From: Hemibagrus wyckioides
Taxonomy: Eukaryota > Chordata > Actinopteri > Siluriformes > Bagridae
Assembly (NCBI RefSeq): GCF_019097595.1
Contig: NC_080726.1
Location: 12,293,705-12,357,704 of the forward strand
DNA: 64,000 bases
Direction: 5' to 3'
Shown: in pieces, positions 43,353 through 54,770 of the stretch
Numbering within the stretch: the first letter of the stretch is position 1
Layout of the letters: the number at the start of each line of letters is the position of its first letter
The notes under the pieces: model-generated
Databases searched by the model: none
Seen by the model: the letters and a program-made list of their open reading frames with translations, nothing else
What the model was told of the DNA's origin: nothing
Position numbers and translations under genes: made by a program

Positions 43353-44167
43353 CAGTGAAACCTTGACTTACGTGAATCAACTTACGAGTTTTCCGAGATA
43401 CGAGCCATCACTCGTTTGATTTTTTGCTTTAAGATAAGAGCCAAGATCTGAGTTATGAGCGAGCGAGCTTACGCCACCTGCCATTAGGTAGCCCAGCGAG
43501 CATTCAGTTCACGTGGTTATCTCTCCAGGTTGTGCGTTGGCACTGTGTAATGACACTTGTCTCACTCATTTTCCAAACATTTTGAAAGGGAGGAAGAAAC
43601 AAACCTCCTTGGGCAGGTTTTTATTGAAAAGTGAAAGCGAGGAAAGTGTGGCGAAAAAGGCAAAAGTCAGTGAAGATGATTAAGTGAAGTGAAAAAAAAA
43701 TAAAAATAAAAAAAGTAGCAATTAAGTTTAGCGATAAAGTGTAGCATAGTGTGTAAGTTAAATTTAGCAATTAATTGTAGCATTAAGTGTGTAGTGAGTA
43801 AGTTAAGTTAAGCAATAGAGAATGAAATGAAAAACTCTGCCACCCTCCTAGCTGCCAATCTCCTCCACCTCTGCCAGCATCTTCATCTGATCTTCAATGT
43901 AAATACACCTAATAAAACCAGTTTATTTCTTTACATTCTCTTTTATTATGTATTATTATTTTTTTATACATTATTTGTTATTTATAAAGTACATTTTCCT
44001 TATTTAAAAACATGTAACAAAAAAAATTGGTGTGGTTTTTGGGGGGCTGGAATGGATTAATAGCATTTCAATTCCTTTTAATGGAGAAATTTAATTTGAT
44101 ATACGAGCAAATTGATTTACGAGCTCGGTCACAGAACGAATTAAACTCGTAAGTCAAGGTATTACTG
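43353..44167. mobile_element. pogo/Tigger-like non-autonomous DNA transposon
   Basis: An 815-bp element has terminal inverted repeats CAGTGAAACCTTGACTTACG and, at the right end reverse-complemented, CAGTAATACCTTGACTTACG. TA lies on both sides (43351-43352 and 44168-44169). A small coding remnant at about 43593-43680 (KKQTSLGRFLLKSESEE) resembles the C-terminus of Tigger/jerky-type transposases. No catalytic domain is present, so mobility would depend on a transposase elsewhere. Confidence 0.78.
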
Positions 44168-44482
44168 TACTCCTGATATATTTAATATATTGCATTTACC
44201 AATTCATACCAGGTTCACTTACCAATTAATTAGAATTGTATTAAATTAAAGAAAATATCGAACTCAAGCTCTAGTCAAAGAGTAGATTTTTAAGTATATT
44301 ACAAAACCTGCAGAAGGATATTTTGCCACTGTTTAACTAATACTTTTTAAATATAAATATTACAAAATATGTACATCTAAAATACCATGTTATTTTGCAA
44401 TCATGTGCACAAAATGATGTGGTTATTAATGCTAAATAGCTAAAAACTATGTGGTTATTACTGGCAAATAGCTTTGAGTTTT

Positions 44483-44483
<1 letters not shown>
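44168..44483. other. Intergenic, nothing recognised
   Basis: AT-rich sequence between the pogo-like element and the GATA array. No feature is seen. Confidence 0.5.

Positions 44484-44554
<71 letters not shown>
44484..44554. repeat. (GATA)n microsatellite
   Basis: About 17 tetranucleotide units immediately precede the left end of a Tc1-like element. Confidence 0.9.
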
Positions 44555-45104
44555 CTAGCAGTCAAAAGTTTGGACACACCTTTTAATTCAATGTTTTTTT
44601 GTTTAGGGATTTATTTTCTACATTCTAGAATAATACTGGAGATTTCAAAACTATGAAATAACACACATGGACTTAAGTAATTCATATGTAATGACAACAA
44701 AAAAAGTCAGTTGTTATTTTAAGACACAAAGGTCAGGTGTTCTGGAATAGTTCTTGCAAGAACAGTATTGTCAAGTGCATTTGCAAAACCCATCAAGCAC
44801 CATGATGAAACTGGTTCACATGAAGACCATCCCAGTAAAGCAAGACCAAAACTTACCTCTGCTGCAGAGGAGAAGTTCATTTAGAGTTACCAGCCTCAGA
44901 AATCACCAATTAACAGCACCTCAGATTAGAGCCGTTATGACGGCTTTACAGAGCATCGGTAGTACACATCTCAATATCAACTGTTCAAACAAGATTATTG
45001 TGTATTTTGGTCGCCTTCAGCGTTGTTTTACAATGTAGAAAGAAATAAATGTCAGGAAAGACCATGGAATTAGAAGATGTGTCCAAAGTTTTGACTGGTA
45101 GTGT
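44555..45104 (+). mobile_element. Non-autonomous Tc1-like element retaining a DNA-binding domain remnant
   Basis: Inverted ends: left CTAGCAGTCAAAAGTTTGG, right (reverse complement) CACTACCAGTCAAAACTTTG. The interior (44750-44945) encodes pieces of the N-terminal half of a Tc1 transposase: KPIKHHDETGSHEDHPSKA and, after a frame change, FRVTSLRNHQLTAPQIRA. The catalytic domain is missing. Only the helix-turn-helix region survives, in two frames. Confidence 0.8.
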
Positions 45105-45170
45105 ACAGTAGATAGAAACGCATTAACTAACTATATGCAGGGTTTCTGTCTGTCAGAAGTATTACAAATA

Positions 45171-46109
45171 TTAACTGTTTTGCAAGCATTTAAGTCTGTG
45201 TCTGTACATTTTCAATAATGCATGTCTTATTTGGGTTATTTTCATTCCATATATTATGGGGTTCAGTAGGGGTGGACCAACAAGAATCTCCATACCCAAG
45301 ATATTGCGCAGGACTTGATGTCCCTGACCACTGCAGTAGCGAGCACACATTACATCAAACAGCTGAAATACAGCGAAGATAAGCAGGGTTATTAAGTGGG
45401 GCAGGCATGTCTGCATGAATTTACCCCACTGTGTCTTTGAATGCAAAGATGCTCTGATAATGTGAAAATATGAAAGTATTATGATGACAGCTTGGGAAAG
45501 ATGAGAAACTATTAGAACATATGAATACACATTGTTTAAAGTGACATCTGTGCAAGAAAGCTTGACAACATCCCAGTTGAAACAATAAATCTTGTCAATA
45601 ATATTTCCACACATGGGTAGTCGTGCTGTTAGTGCAATCCCAACTGATGTCTCTAGTAAGGAGAAGAGCCAAGTGAAAACAAGCAATTTCATCACCTTCT
45701 GTTGTGTCATAATGCAATGATATTCCAGAGGCTTGCAAATAGCTATGTATCGATCATATGCCATAATTGTTAGACATGTAAATTCACAAAAAGTATATGA
45801 ATAAATTATATATATTTGTGACATGCAGCCGCTATATGAAATAATGTGAGAATCTGAAAAAAGATCAGCAAGGATCTTAGGATAGAAAGCAGAAGCACCA
45901 CATATTCCATTTACATACAAGTTGCATATGAGCAGATACATAGGCTCATGAAGCATTTTATCAAGAATGACTGTAATAATTAGTGTTATATTTGCAAACA
46001 GAGTTACTAGATAGATAAGCAGACCAAATGAAAAGTAAATATGTTTGTTTGTTCTTGTATCATTCATCCCATGCAGGATGAAAATGAACTCTCCAGATGT
46101 ATTTTCCAT
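45171..46109 (-). CDS. Odorant receptor, type 1, divergent subtype A (OR 5)
   Basis: A single-exon OR of 312 residues starting at ATG 46109 (MENTSGEFIFILHGMN). Landmarks match subtype A in spacing: LHEPMY (53-58), MAYDRYIAICKPLEY from 116, outer loop 2 with CGNIIDKIYCFNWDVVKLSC, KFMQTCLPHLITL and PPLLNPIIYG. It differs from ORs 1, 2, 3 and 6 at many positions (LLICNLYVNGICGAS, SGCMSQIY, VFQLFDVMCARYCSG). It lacks their conserved upstream TATA block and acceptor-like site, so it is an older branch and is probably regulated separately. Confidence 0.95.
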   Translation of the reverse strand: MENTSGEFIFILHGMNDTRTNKHIYFSFGLLIYLVTLFANITLIITVILDKMLHEPMYLLICNLYVNGICGASAFYPKILADLFSDSHIISYSGCMSQIYIIYSYTFCEFTCLTIMAYDRYIAICKPLEYHCIMTQQKVMKLLVFTWLFSLLETSVGIALTARLPMCGNIIDKIYCFNWDVVKLSCTDVTLNNVYSYVLIVSHLSQAVIIILSYFHIIRASLHSKTQWGKFMQTCLPHLITLLIFAVFQLFDVMCARYCSGQGHQVLRNILGMEILVGPPLLNPIIYGMKITQIRHALLKMYRHRLKCLQNS

Positions 46110-46369
46110 TACTCCTCAGTACATTTTGGCGCAAAATCAGATGTCAATCTCCAAAACAGACTTTAAAGAAACATTGATTAAAAAATAAAATCAAAAGCAA
46201 AATAATCTGACAGGTCCACCAAGTTCAATGCCTAGTCTCATACACACACACACAAATATATATGTTTACATTTTCTGAAGTGTGTCATGTGATGCTTACA
46301 AATTATAGAGTAATGAAGCTCCCTGAAGGAACAATTGAAAGGTACTACAGCTGGATTTATGGCTTGGCT
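46110..46369. other. OR 5 upstream region
   Basis: The A-type promoter block is not visible. A short CA run lies at about 46241-46253. No other feature is seen before the DIRS sequence begins. Confidence 0.4.
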
Positions 46370-48150
46370 GTATTTCCGCATGGCTTGATTCCCATGTCTG
46401 TAAAGGCAGCACACCGGGTTCGGTCATGGATTCACAGCTTCAAGATTCCCTTTCTCTCATCCTCTCAGCTCACTCTACCTCCACTTCGGCTCCGGGAGCT
46501 CAATTAGATTTAGATAAGGATATAATTTTGTCTGCCTCAGACTCTGAGGAGCTCAATGGGACAACAAGGAGCAAGCAGCAGTCAAATTTCTATTGCATTC
46601 TGTGGTGTTCAAAAAGCTCATGGAGGTGATTACTATATTCTGTTGCTAAGCTTAGCTTAGATTGGCCTAATGAAAGGTTAGCATTGTTTGCTCTGAGCTT
46701 GACAACTTCAAGCTACCTAACTTCATGCTGCCTTCCATCTCTATGCAGGCAGCTCTCATTTTTTTCCAGACTTCCACACTGAGGTGTCAAGGATCCTTAT
46801 TAGGCCTATATATGGCTATTCAGCTATTATGGGCCTAGTTGAACATGAGTATGTGACGATGCCTAGGGTTGAAGAGACGCTTGCAAGCAACCTCTCCCCT
46901 TCATTTGCCACAATGTGAAATTCTGTGCTCCTATTAAAGGAGCACAGTGGCCCTTATAGGGAAGGTCTACATGGCCGCAGAAAAAGCCAGTGTGGCACTG
47001 CACACAATGGCGGTTTTGCAGGCATACCATTCTGGCCTGCTAAAGGAGCTCCTCATTGGTGAGGGACTCACTAATGAGGTCTAAACTCTGCCAAGCCACA
47101 GATTTAGCCCTCTGTTCCATAAAGCAGATAGCCAATGCCATTCCATATACATGGCAGCCATTTCTGTGAGTCATGTGCCTGTTCTCTGGTCTCTTGCTTT
47201 CTGTGCAGGGCCAAGCAGCTGAGGATTTCCTGCAGAGCATGTCTTCTCTAATGGGACCTCTCAGAAGTCCTGGTAGGGCTTCTGTAAACCCTCTTTGAGC
47301 CAATGGAGTGAGCCTCTGAAGAGTTCCTGACCCTGGAAATGGCTCTGCTATTACCCGGTCATCCGGTCTTTCTGCAGACCTTCTGCCCTCCACCCCACCA
47401 GTTGGCAAAGCATGAGAAACTGCACCTGCTGTTTCCAGTTCAGGTTCTCAGCACTTATGACCATTGCTCGAGTGTGTGGTTTAAGTTCTCTTGCTTTTTG
47501 TCTACAAAAATATCCCGTCTCCAAGCAGCACTTGTGCTGGGTAGTGGTAGCTATTTCCTAGGCCTCTGCATTATCTCTAGCGATTATGGCTCACTCCACT
47601 AGGTGTATTACCTTGTCCAGCATTCTGGCTAAGGGCATTCCCCTCCAGGATATTTGTGCTGCGGCAGGTTGGTTCTCTCCACAGACCCTTTTCAGCTCTA
47701 GAACCTGGACCTGGACCCCACTCCTGGGTCCTGGGTCTTACAGGGCTAATGGTGCTCTGCTCCTGGCTCGTTTGGCCCTTTCACGACCATCATGGATAGA
47801 CATGGAGGCATGTGGCAGTATTGGTATTGGCGTTCCCATAGTGTCAGCCATGACTGAGAAGGAAATGAGATGCTGTGTTGCTGGCCACACCCCGGGCATC
47901 CACTCCCGCTTTGTTCAGACCAGTAGAAGGTAAAGTAATGTGATGTAGATGCCCTTTTATGGGCTTACTGGCATGCTACACTTCATCACAAGACCTACCC
48001 GAGCCGATAAATTAGCGTGATTTCACACAGATTCAGACAACTTGCACAAGAAGCGTTCCCATAGTGTCAGCCATGAACAGCGACCTGTTGTAGTTTTGTG
48101 GAGTGTTCTGACAGTAGTTGTCCTGTGAACAGCTATCATATAAGCTGATT
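46370..48150 (+). mobile_element. DIRS-like retroelement with internal deletion
   Basis: The gag-like start (about 46430-46640; LDLDKDIILSASDSEELN) and gag middle (46850-47150; CQATDLALCSIKQIANAI) join directly at about 47145 to recombinase sequence (ATACATGGCAGCCATTTC). RT and RNase H are therefore deleted. The recombinase region continues (47230-47340; GGACCTCTCAGAAGTCCTG) to a 3' end at 47820-48110, where the 5'UTR-like block is inverted (CCTACCCGAGCCGATAAATT). All coding is broken. Confidence 0.72.
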
Positions 48151-48766
48151 TCTTCAGCTCCTTCAAAGCCTCTATATTGCTTTTCTGACTAATGCCTTCC
48201 GTATCACTCATTTTTAGTGGAGCACTTGGCAGAATCGTGGTTGTATCCTATTCTTTCATTTTTTTTGTGTAAGGCTCAGTAAATGAGCTTGAGCTAAGTA
48301 ATAGTCCAAGATACCATTCGAAGTGTTATTCTCTGCAGGGTTGGCTATAACACATTTGGGTAATAATTTTGTAGAAAATACTGCATTGCTTAATATCACT
48401 CAAAATATTGTGCTATTCATTTTAAAAATCCACATTTTTGTTTATTGAAGGTTTAATAATTCTACACCTAATACAATTAGTAATTAACAATAACAATTTG
48501 GTTAAATGTTTAGCATTGGTTGACTGCCTGCAAAGATAATGTTTGTTAAGGAGCTAGTGTAACAAATGCAGTGATTAATTGCTTTTAAGACCACCAGGAG
48601 GTGCCATCAGCAGAATATACAAAATATTGACAGGCTTTGGCTATTATAAGAATTGCTAATAGGAAACCAAAGCAGGAGAGAAACAAGCTATATTCCCAAA
48701 TAAGATAATTATGGAATTTCTAAATCTGAGAAAAAAGGAATGGAAGATGAATCAGGGACGTTCAGT
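48151..48766. repeat. Spacer and left part of the OR unit 6 flank
   Basis: Bases 48151-48505 are unassigned. Bases 48510-48766 duplicate pieces of 9000-9770 and 16690-17500 (GTTAAGGAGCTAGTGTAAC, GACAGGCTTTGGCTATTATA, GGAATGGAAGATGAATC). No gene is seen. Confidence 0.65.
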
Positions 48767-49121
48767 CATGAAAGAAAATCTTAGTGATATTTATTCTCTA
48801 CTAAACGTAACACTAGACATGGCGTGGTTAACTAAACAAAACAAAAACAAAACCTAGACCTTAACTTGGACATGGAACCTAGCAAACAAAACCCCAACAG
48901 AAACCACAGTACAGATTACAATCATGGACCAGGACACAAACACAAGGATCCCTGTTTATAGGGGTAGACATTAGGGCTAATGGGATACAGGTGACACAAT
49001 CAGGATAGGAACAAGGGAAGGAAGGGCGTAACAAAAGACACACAAAGAAGCAGGCTTCCAAGGTTCACCTGCCAGCGCCCTCTCTGGGCCTGGCAGGGAA
49101 CTGTCCAGCTGTTCCTGACAG
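48767..49121 (-). mobile_element. LTR-like insertion (possible solo LTR)
   Basis: This sequence is absent from the equivalent place in OR units 1 and 2. On the minus strand it starts TGTCAGGAACAGCTGGACAG, contains a TATA-like CCTATAAACAGGG (about 48953-48965) and an AATAAA polyadenylation-like signal in GAGAATAAATATC, and ends TTTCATGACTGAAC. The order of promoter-like and polyadenylation-like signals suits an LTR, but a clean TG...CA pair and target duplication are not evident. No coding. Confidence 0.4.
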
Positions 49122-49279
49122 TTTGGTAAGGAGCTAGTTTAACAAATGCAGTGGTAAATGCAGATTTATTTGATTTGACTAGGGTTTTTTTGTTGGTATT
49201 TACATGCCATAGTGAAATGGACACAAGCCTAATCCATTCAGATTGTAATCGGAAACTGGTGGTGAAAATGTCCAAAATA
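49122..49279. repeat. OR unit 6 flank, middle part
   Basis: Duplicated flank (TTTGGTAAGGAGCTAGTTT, then ATGGACACAAGCCTAATCC) leading to the TA used by Tc1 copy C. Confidence 0.75.
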
Positions 49280-50510
49280 CACTATATTGCCAAAAGTATT
49301 CGCTCACCCATCCAAATAATCAGAATCAGGTGTTCCAATCACTTCCATGGCCACAGGTGTATAAAATCAAGCACCTAGGCATGCAGACTGTTTTTACAAA
49401 CATTTGTGAAAGAATGGGTCGCTCTCAGGAGCTCAGTGAATTCCAGCGTGGAACTGTGATAGGATGCCACCTGTGCAACAAATCCAGTCGTGAAATTTCC
49501 TCGCTCCTAAATATTCCACAGTCAACTGTCAGCTGTATTATAAGAACGTGGAAGTGTTTGGGAACGACAGCAACTCAGCCACGTAAACTGACGGAGCGGG
49601 GTCAGCGGATGCTGAGGCGCATAGTGCAAAGAGGTCGCCAACTTTCTTCAGAGTCAATCGCTACAGACCTCCAAACTTCATGTGGCCTTCAGATTAGCTC
49701 AAGAACAGTGCGCAGAGAGCTTCATGGAATGGGTTTCCATGGCCGAGCAGCTGCATCCAAGCCATACATCACCAAGTGCAATGCAAAGCGTCGGATGCAG
49801 TGGTGTAAAGCACGCCACCACTGGACTCTAGAGCAGTGGAGACGCGTTCTCTGGAGTGACGAATCGCGCTTCTCCATCTGGCAATCTGATGGACGAGTCT
49901 GGGTTTGGCGGTTGCCAGGAGAACGGTACTTGTCTGACTGCATTGTGCCAAGTGTAAAGTTTGGTGGAGGGGGATTATGGTGTGGGGTTGTTTTTCAGGA
50001 GCTGGGCTTGCCCCTTAGTTCCAGTGAAAGGAACTCTGAATGCTTCAGCATACCAAGACATTTTGGACAATTCCATGCTCCCAACTTTGTGGGAACAGTT
50101 TGGAGCTGGCCCCTTCCTCTTCCAACATGACTGTGCACCAGTGCACAAAGCAAGGTCCTTAAAGACATGGATGACAGAGTCTGGTGTGGAGGAACTTGAC
50201 TGGCCTGCACAGAGTCCTGACCTCAACCCGATAGAACACCTTTGGGATGAATTAGAGCGGAGACTGAGAGCCAGGCCTTCTCGTCCAACATCAGTGTGTG
50301 ACCTCACAAATGCGCTTCTGGAAGAATGGTCAAAAATTCCCATAAACACACTCCTAAACCTTGTGGACAGCCTTCCCAGAAGAGTTGAAGCTGTTATAGC
50401 TGCAAAGGGTGGACCGACGTCATATTGAACCCTATGGATTAGGAATGGGATGTCACTTAAGTTCATATGCGAGTCAAGGCAGGTGAGCGAATACTTTTGG
50501 CAATATAGTG
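49280..50510 (+). mobile_element. Full-length Tc1-like transposon (copy C)
   Basis: A 1231-bp element has ends CACTATATTGCCAAAAG and (reverse complement of the right end) CACTATATTGCCAAAAG. TA lies at 49278-49279 and 50511-50512. The paralogous flanks of OR units 2 and 3 show the unoccupied site GTCCAAAATACTTC, so the insertion is precise and postdates those duplications. The terminal repeats look intact. Confidence 0.95.
49414..50428 (+). pseudogene. Tc1-like transposase with three deletions (copy C)
   Basis: This is the same protein as copy B. After [14 protein letters not shown] and the helix-turn-helix region, 12 bases are missing in frame. RSGRP is shortened so that the AT-hook-like GRPR motif is lost (near 49581). 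One-base deletions follow at about 49970 (KFGGGG region) and about 50011 (GLGPLV region), putting the second Asp and the Glu ([21 protein letters not shown]) out of the starting frame. Inactive on its own. Confidence 0.9.
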
Positions 50511-51053
50511 TACTTCCATGCTATCACATCAGCAAAAGAGAAAAGAGTGCCTTCACACTCTGTAAAGATGACAGGTTAAAATGTTTAAATTAATAATTAC
50601 TTAATTAATTAATAATACATTGTGTCAACAAAACAGTTCTGAATAAATTAATTAGTGATCATTTCCTTAACAGTGTAAGAGAATAAAAGAGAGAGAATTT
50701 GGTATGTCATACACAAATACAAATGGCCTGTTTCAGGTGATGAGACAGTAACTGATGTGGATTTAGCATAAAGAGATAACTTGTTTCGCATTGTAAACTA
50801 ATAATTTTGCAGTAATGTTTTTACATTAGATAATAAATTTTAGGAAAGTTTCTCTTTTTTCACTTTTTAACCCAATTTTAAAACACAACTTTTTTTTCTG
50901 AATGAGTAATAATTGAAACATAATAATAAAGATAAGTGCAAAAGGGACATATATTTGATTCAGGAACACATGCACATCTGAAAAATATATAATATATATT
51001 AGAATATATAAAATCGGTACCATTTGAAAGGTTTTCCCTGGCCACCACATGTA
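50511..51053. repeat. OR unit 6 flank, right part
   Basis: Duplicated sequence equivalent to 10130-10660 and 19480-20036, ending in GGTTTTCCCTGGCCACCAC just before the gene. No gene is seen. Confidence 0.8.
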
Positions 51054-51992
51054 TCATCTATTTTGCAAAGCTTTACATCTATGTCGATATATTTTTAAAA
51101 GTCCTTGTCTTATTTGAGTAAGTTTAAATCCATATATTATTGGGTTTAGGAGAGGAGGCACAACAAGAAATTCAATACCCAAGATGTTGCGCAGAGCTTG
51201 CATGGCCTGAATTTTACTATAACGGGCATACATGACATCAAAGAGCAGGGCTATATTGAAGTTTATGAGTGCTATTAAATGAGGAAGGCATGTCTGCATG
51301 AATTTTGCCCACTGTGTCTTGGACCTTAAAGAAGCTCTGATAATGCAAATATATGACACAATGATGAACACAGCTTGAGATACATGAGAAAAAATTAAAC
51401 AATACCCATATACATTGTTCAAAGTCACATCTGTGCAAGACAGCTTAACAATTTCCCAGTTAAAACAGTAAATCTTGTCAATGACATTACCACATAATGG
51501 GAGCTGGGCAGTTAACAAAATCCCAACAGTGGACTCTAGTATGGAGCAGACCCAAGTAAAAATCAATAATTTTATACCTTTTTGAGGTGTCATAATGGAA
51601 TGATACTCCAAAGGCTTACAAATGGATATGTATCTGTCATACGACATGACTGTTAAACATGTGTATTCACAGAAAATATAAGAATAAATTATGTTAACTT
51701 GTAAGAGGCACCCTATATATGAGATAACATGATATTTTGATAAAAGATCAGCAAGGATCTTAGGATAGAAAGCAGAAGCCCCAAGCATTCCATTAACAAA
51801 CATATTGCATATAAACATATACATAGGTTCATGAAGTGTTTTGTCAAGTATGACTGTAATAACTAGTGTCAGATTTATAAAAAGAGTCATAATATAGACA
51901 GTTAGACCAAATGAAAAATAAATATATTTGTTTGTCCATGTGTCATTCAATCCATGAAGCACAAACATGAACTCTCCAGAGGAATTTTCCAT
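51054..51992 (-). CDS. Odorant receptor, type 1, subtype A, mosaic (OR 6)
   Basis: A single-exon OR of 312 residues starting at ATG 51992 (MENSSGEFMFVLHG); the preceding GTG was rejected. All OR landmarks are intact. The first half follows OR 1 (LLSKYHVISYIGC, QVNII in TM3, SILEST). From about residue 157 it follows OR 3 (VGILLTAQ, CFNWE, INFNIALLFDV, ARYSKIQAMQ, LGIEF). The switch is visible in silent sites too, near base 51530. It probably arose by gene conversion or unequal crossing-over within the array. It has TM5 residues of its own (GYCLIFSHVSQ). Confidence 0.95.
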   Translation of the reverse strand: MENSSGEFMFVLHGLNDTWTNKYIYFSFGLTVYIMTLFINLTLVITVILDKTLHEPMYMFICNMFVNGMLGASAFYPKILADLLSKYHVISYIGCLLQVNIIYSYIFCEYTCLTVMSYDRYISICKPLEYHSIMTPQKGIKLLIFTWVCSILESTVGILLTAQLPLCGNVIDKIYCFNWEIVKLSCTDVTLNNVYGYCLIFSHVSQAVFIIVSYICIIRASLRSKTQWAKFMQTCLPHLIALINFNIALLFDVMYARYSKIQAMQALRNILGIEFLVVPPLLNPIIYGFKLTQIRQGLLKIYRHRCKALQNR

Positions 51993-52180
51993 CACTTTTT
52001 TTCTGTAAATATGAAGACAAAAAGAGACAATAAGCTATTAAATAGTCCTGTAAGCATAGTTTGCAGAAAAAATAGAATCAAGAATACTCTGTGCGGTTTA
52101 CAACTATCTACAAATGATGATAGACACTGATGTCTATCCTTTAGTAGGAGTCTCTGATTCTCTAGCTTATATATACAGTT
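51993..52180 (-). promoter_or_regulatory. Putative promoter and 5'UTR intron of OR 6
   Basis: The minus strand shows TATATATAAG (about 52166-52176) about 180 bp before the ATG with the shared CTAGAGAATCAGAGACTCC block. The donor-like site reads GTAAAC, and the acceptor-like tract ends ATATTTACAG 10 bp before the start. The cap-proximal stretch is shorter than in ORs 1 and 2. Confidence 0.45.
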
Positions 52181-52476
52181 ATTTTAAGTGAGGCATTTGC
52201 TGTTTACAAATGAGCAAGTACGAAGTCTCCCTGCAGACAAGCCGGTTTAGCAAAGCACATGGTAGTTGGTGGCAGATGAGCTGATTTGAGTATTTCTGAA
52301 ACTGTTCATTTTAATAAAAAAAAAACACAAAAAAAAATCAGTCTATACTCTTTTTATGTAAAATCTTGTTTTATACTTATTAGCTTAGTTCGTTTTTTTA
52401 TAATTGCAATCTGTAAAGTCCAAAGTGCTATGTTGCTTAAACTCTTGCAAGACATTCTCAAATAATACACTTAACA
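52181..52476. repeat. OR unit 6 5' flank and AT-rich repeat
   Basis: Bases 52181-52310 are duplicated 5' flank (GCATTTGCTGTTTACAAATG). Bases 52340-52440 match the AT-rich repeat also at 23500 and 36740. No gene is seen. Confidence 0.6.
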
Positions 52477-52548
52477 CTGTCAGGTCTCAAACCCAGGTCT
52501 ACAGCATGGGAGGCGAGCGCACTACCAAATAAGCTAAACTGCAGCTTA
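52477..52548 (-). repeat. tRNA-Gly-like sequence, probably a SINE head or tRNA pseudogene
   Basis: The minus strand shows an A-box-like TAGCTTATTTGGTAGTGCG, an anticodon-arm-like CTCGCCTCCCATGC with CCC in the loop position (Gly), and a B-box-like GGGTTTGAGACC. The acceptor stem does not pair convincingly, so it is not called a functional tRNA. Confidence 0.4.
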
Positions 52549-52850
52549 TAAGGCTGCTGAGATCAGTGGAGTAATGTTTTACATGCACAGCATCTACCGA
52601 TAACCTCCGAGAAAAACCGAACTAGTGTGTGCGCTCTCCTTAAATGTCCATACAGAAACCAGGATGTGAAGTCCGTGAAAAATTAATATAAAATAAACTA
52701 TAATACTTAACAGCATGAAAAGTAATAGCACACTTAAGCACAACATGAGCAACATTTTAGTGTTGGAACCATGCTGCTTACGCAATCACTAATTAATTGT
52801 TTGTTTTTTTCGTATATTCAGAAGTATATATACAGTGCACCCAGAAGTTT

Positions 52851-52851
<1 letters not shown>
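52549..52851. other. Intergenic, nothing recognised
   Basis: Between the tRNA-like sequence and the TA array. No gene or repeat is identified. Confidence 0.5.

Positions 52852-52927
<76 letters not shown>
52852..52927. repeat. (TA)n microsatellite, left of the Tc1 pair
   Basis: About 38 TA units run into the TA that flanks the Tc1 derivative at 52930. Confidence 0.95.

Positions 52928-54685
<1,758 letters not shown>

Positions 54686-54768
<83 letters not shown>
54686..54768. repeat. (TA)n microsatellite, right of the Tc1 pair
   Basis: About 41 TA units directly after the copy D right terminal repeat. Confidence 0.95.

Positions 54769-54770
<2 letters not shown>

Noticed and set aside
52852..52927. 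Regular repeats that might suggest a CRISPR-like array
   Set aside because: They are dinucleotide TA repeats without spacers, in a vertebrate genome.
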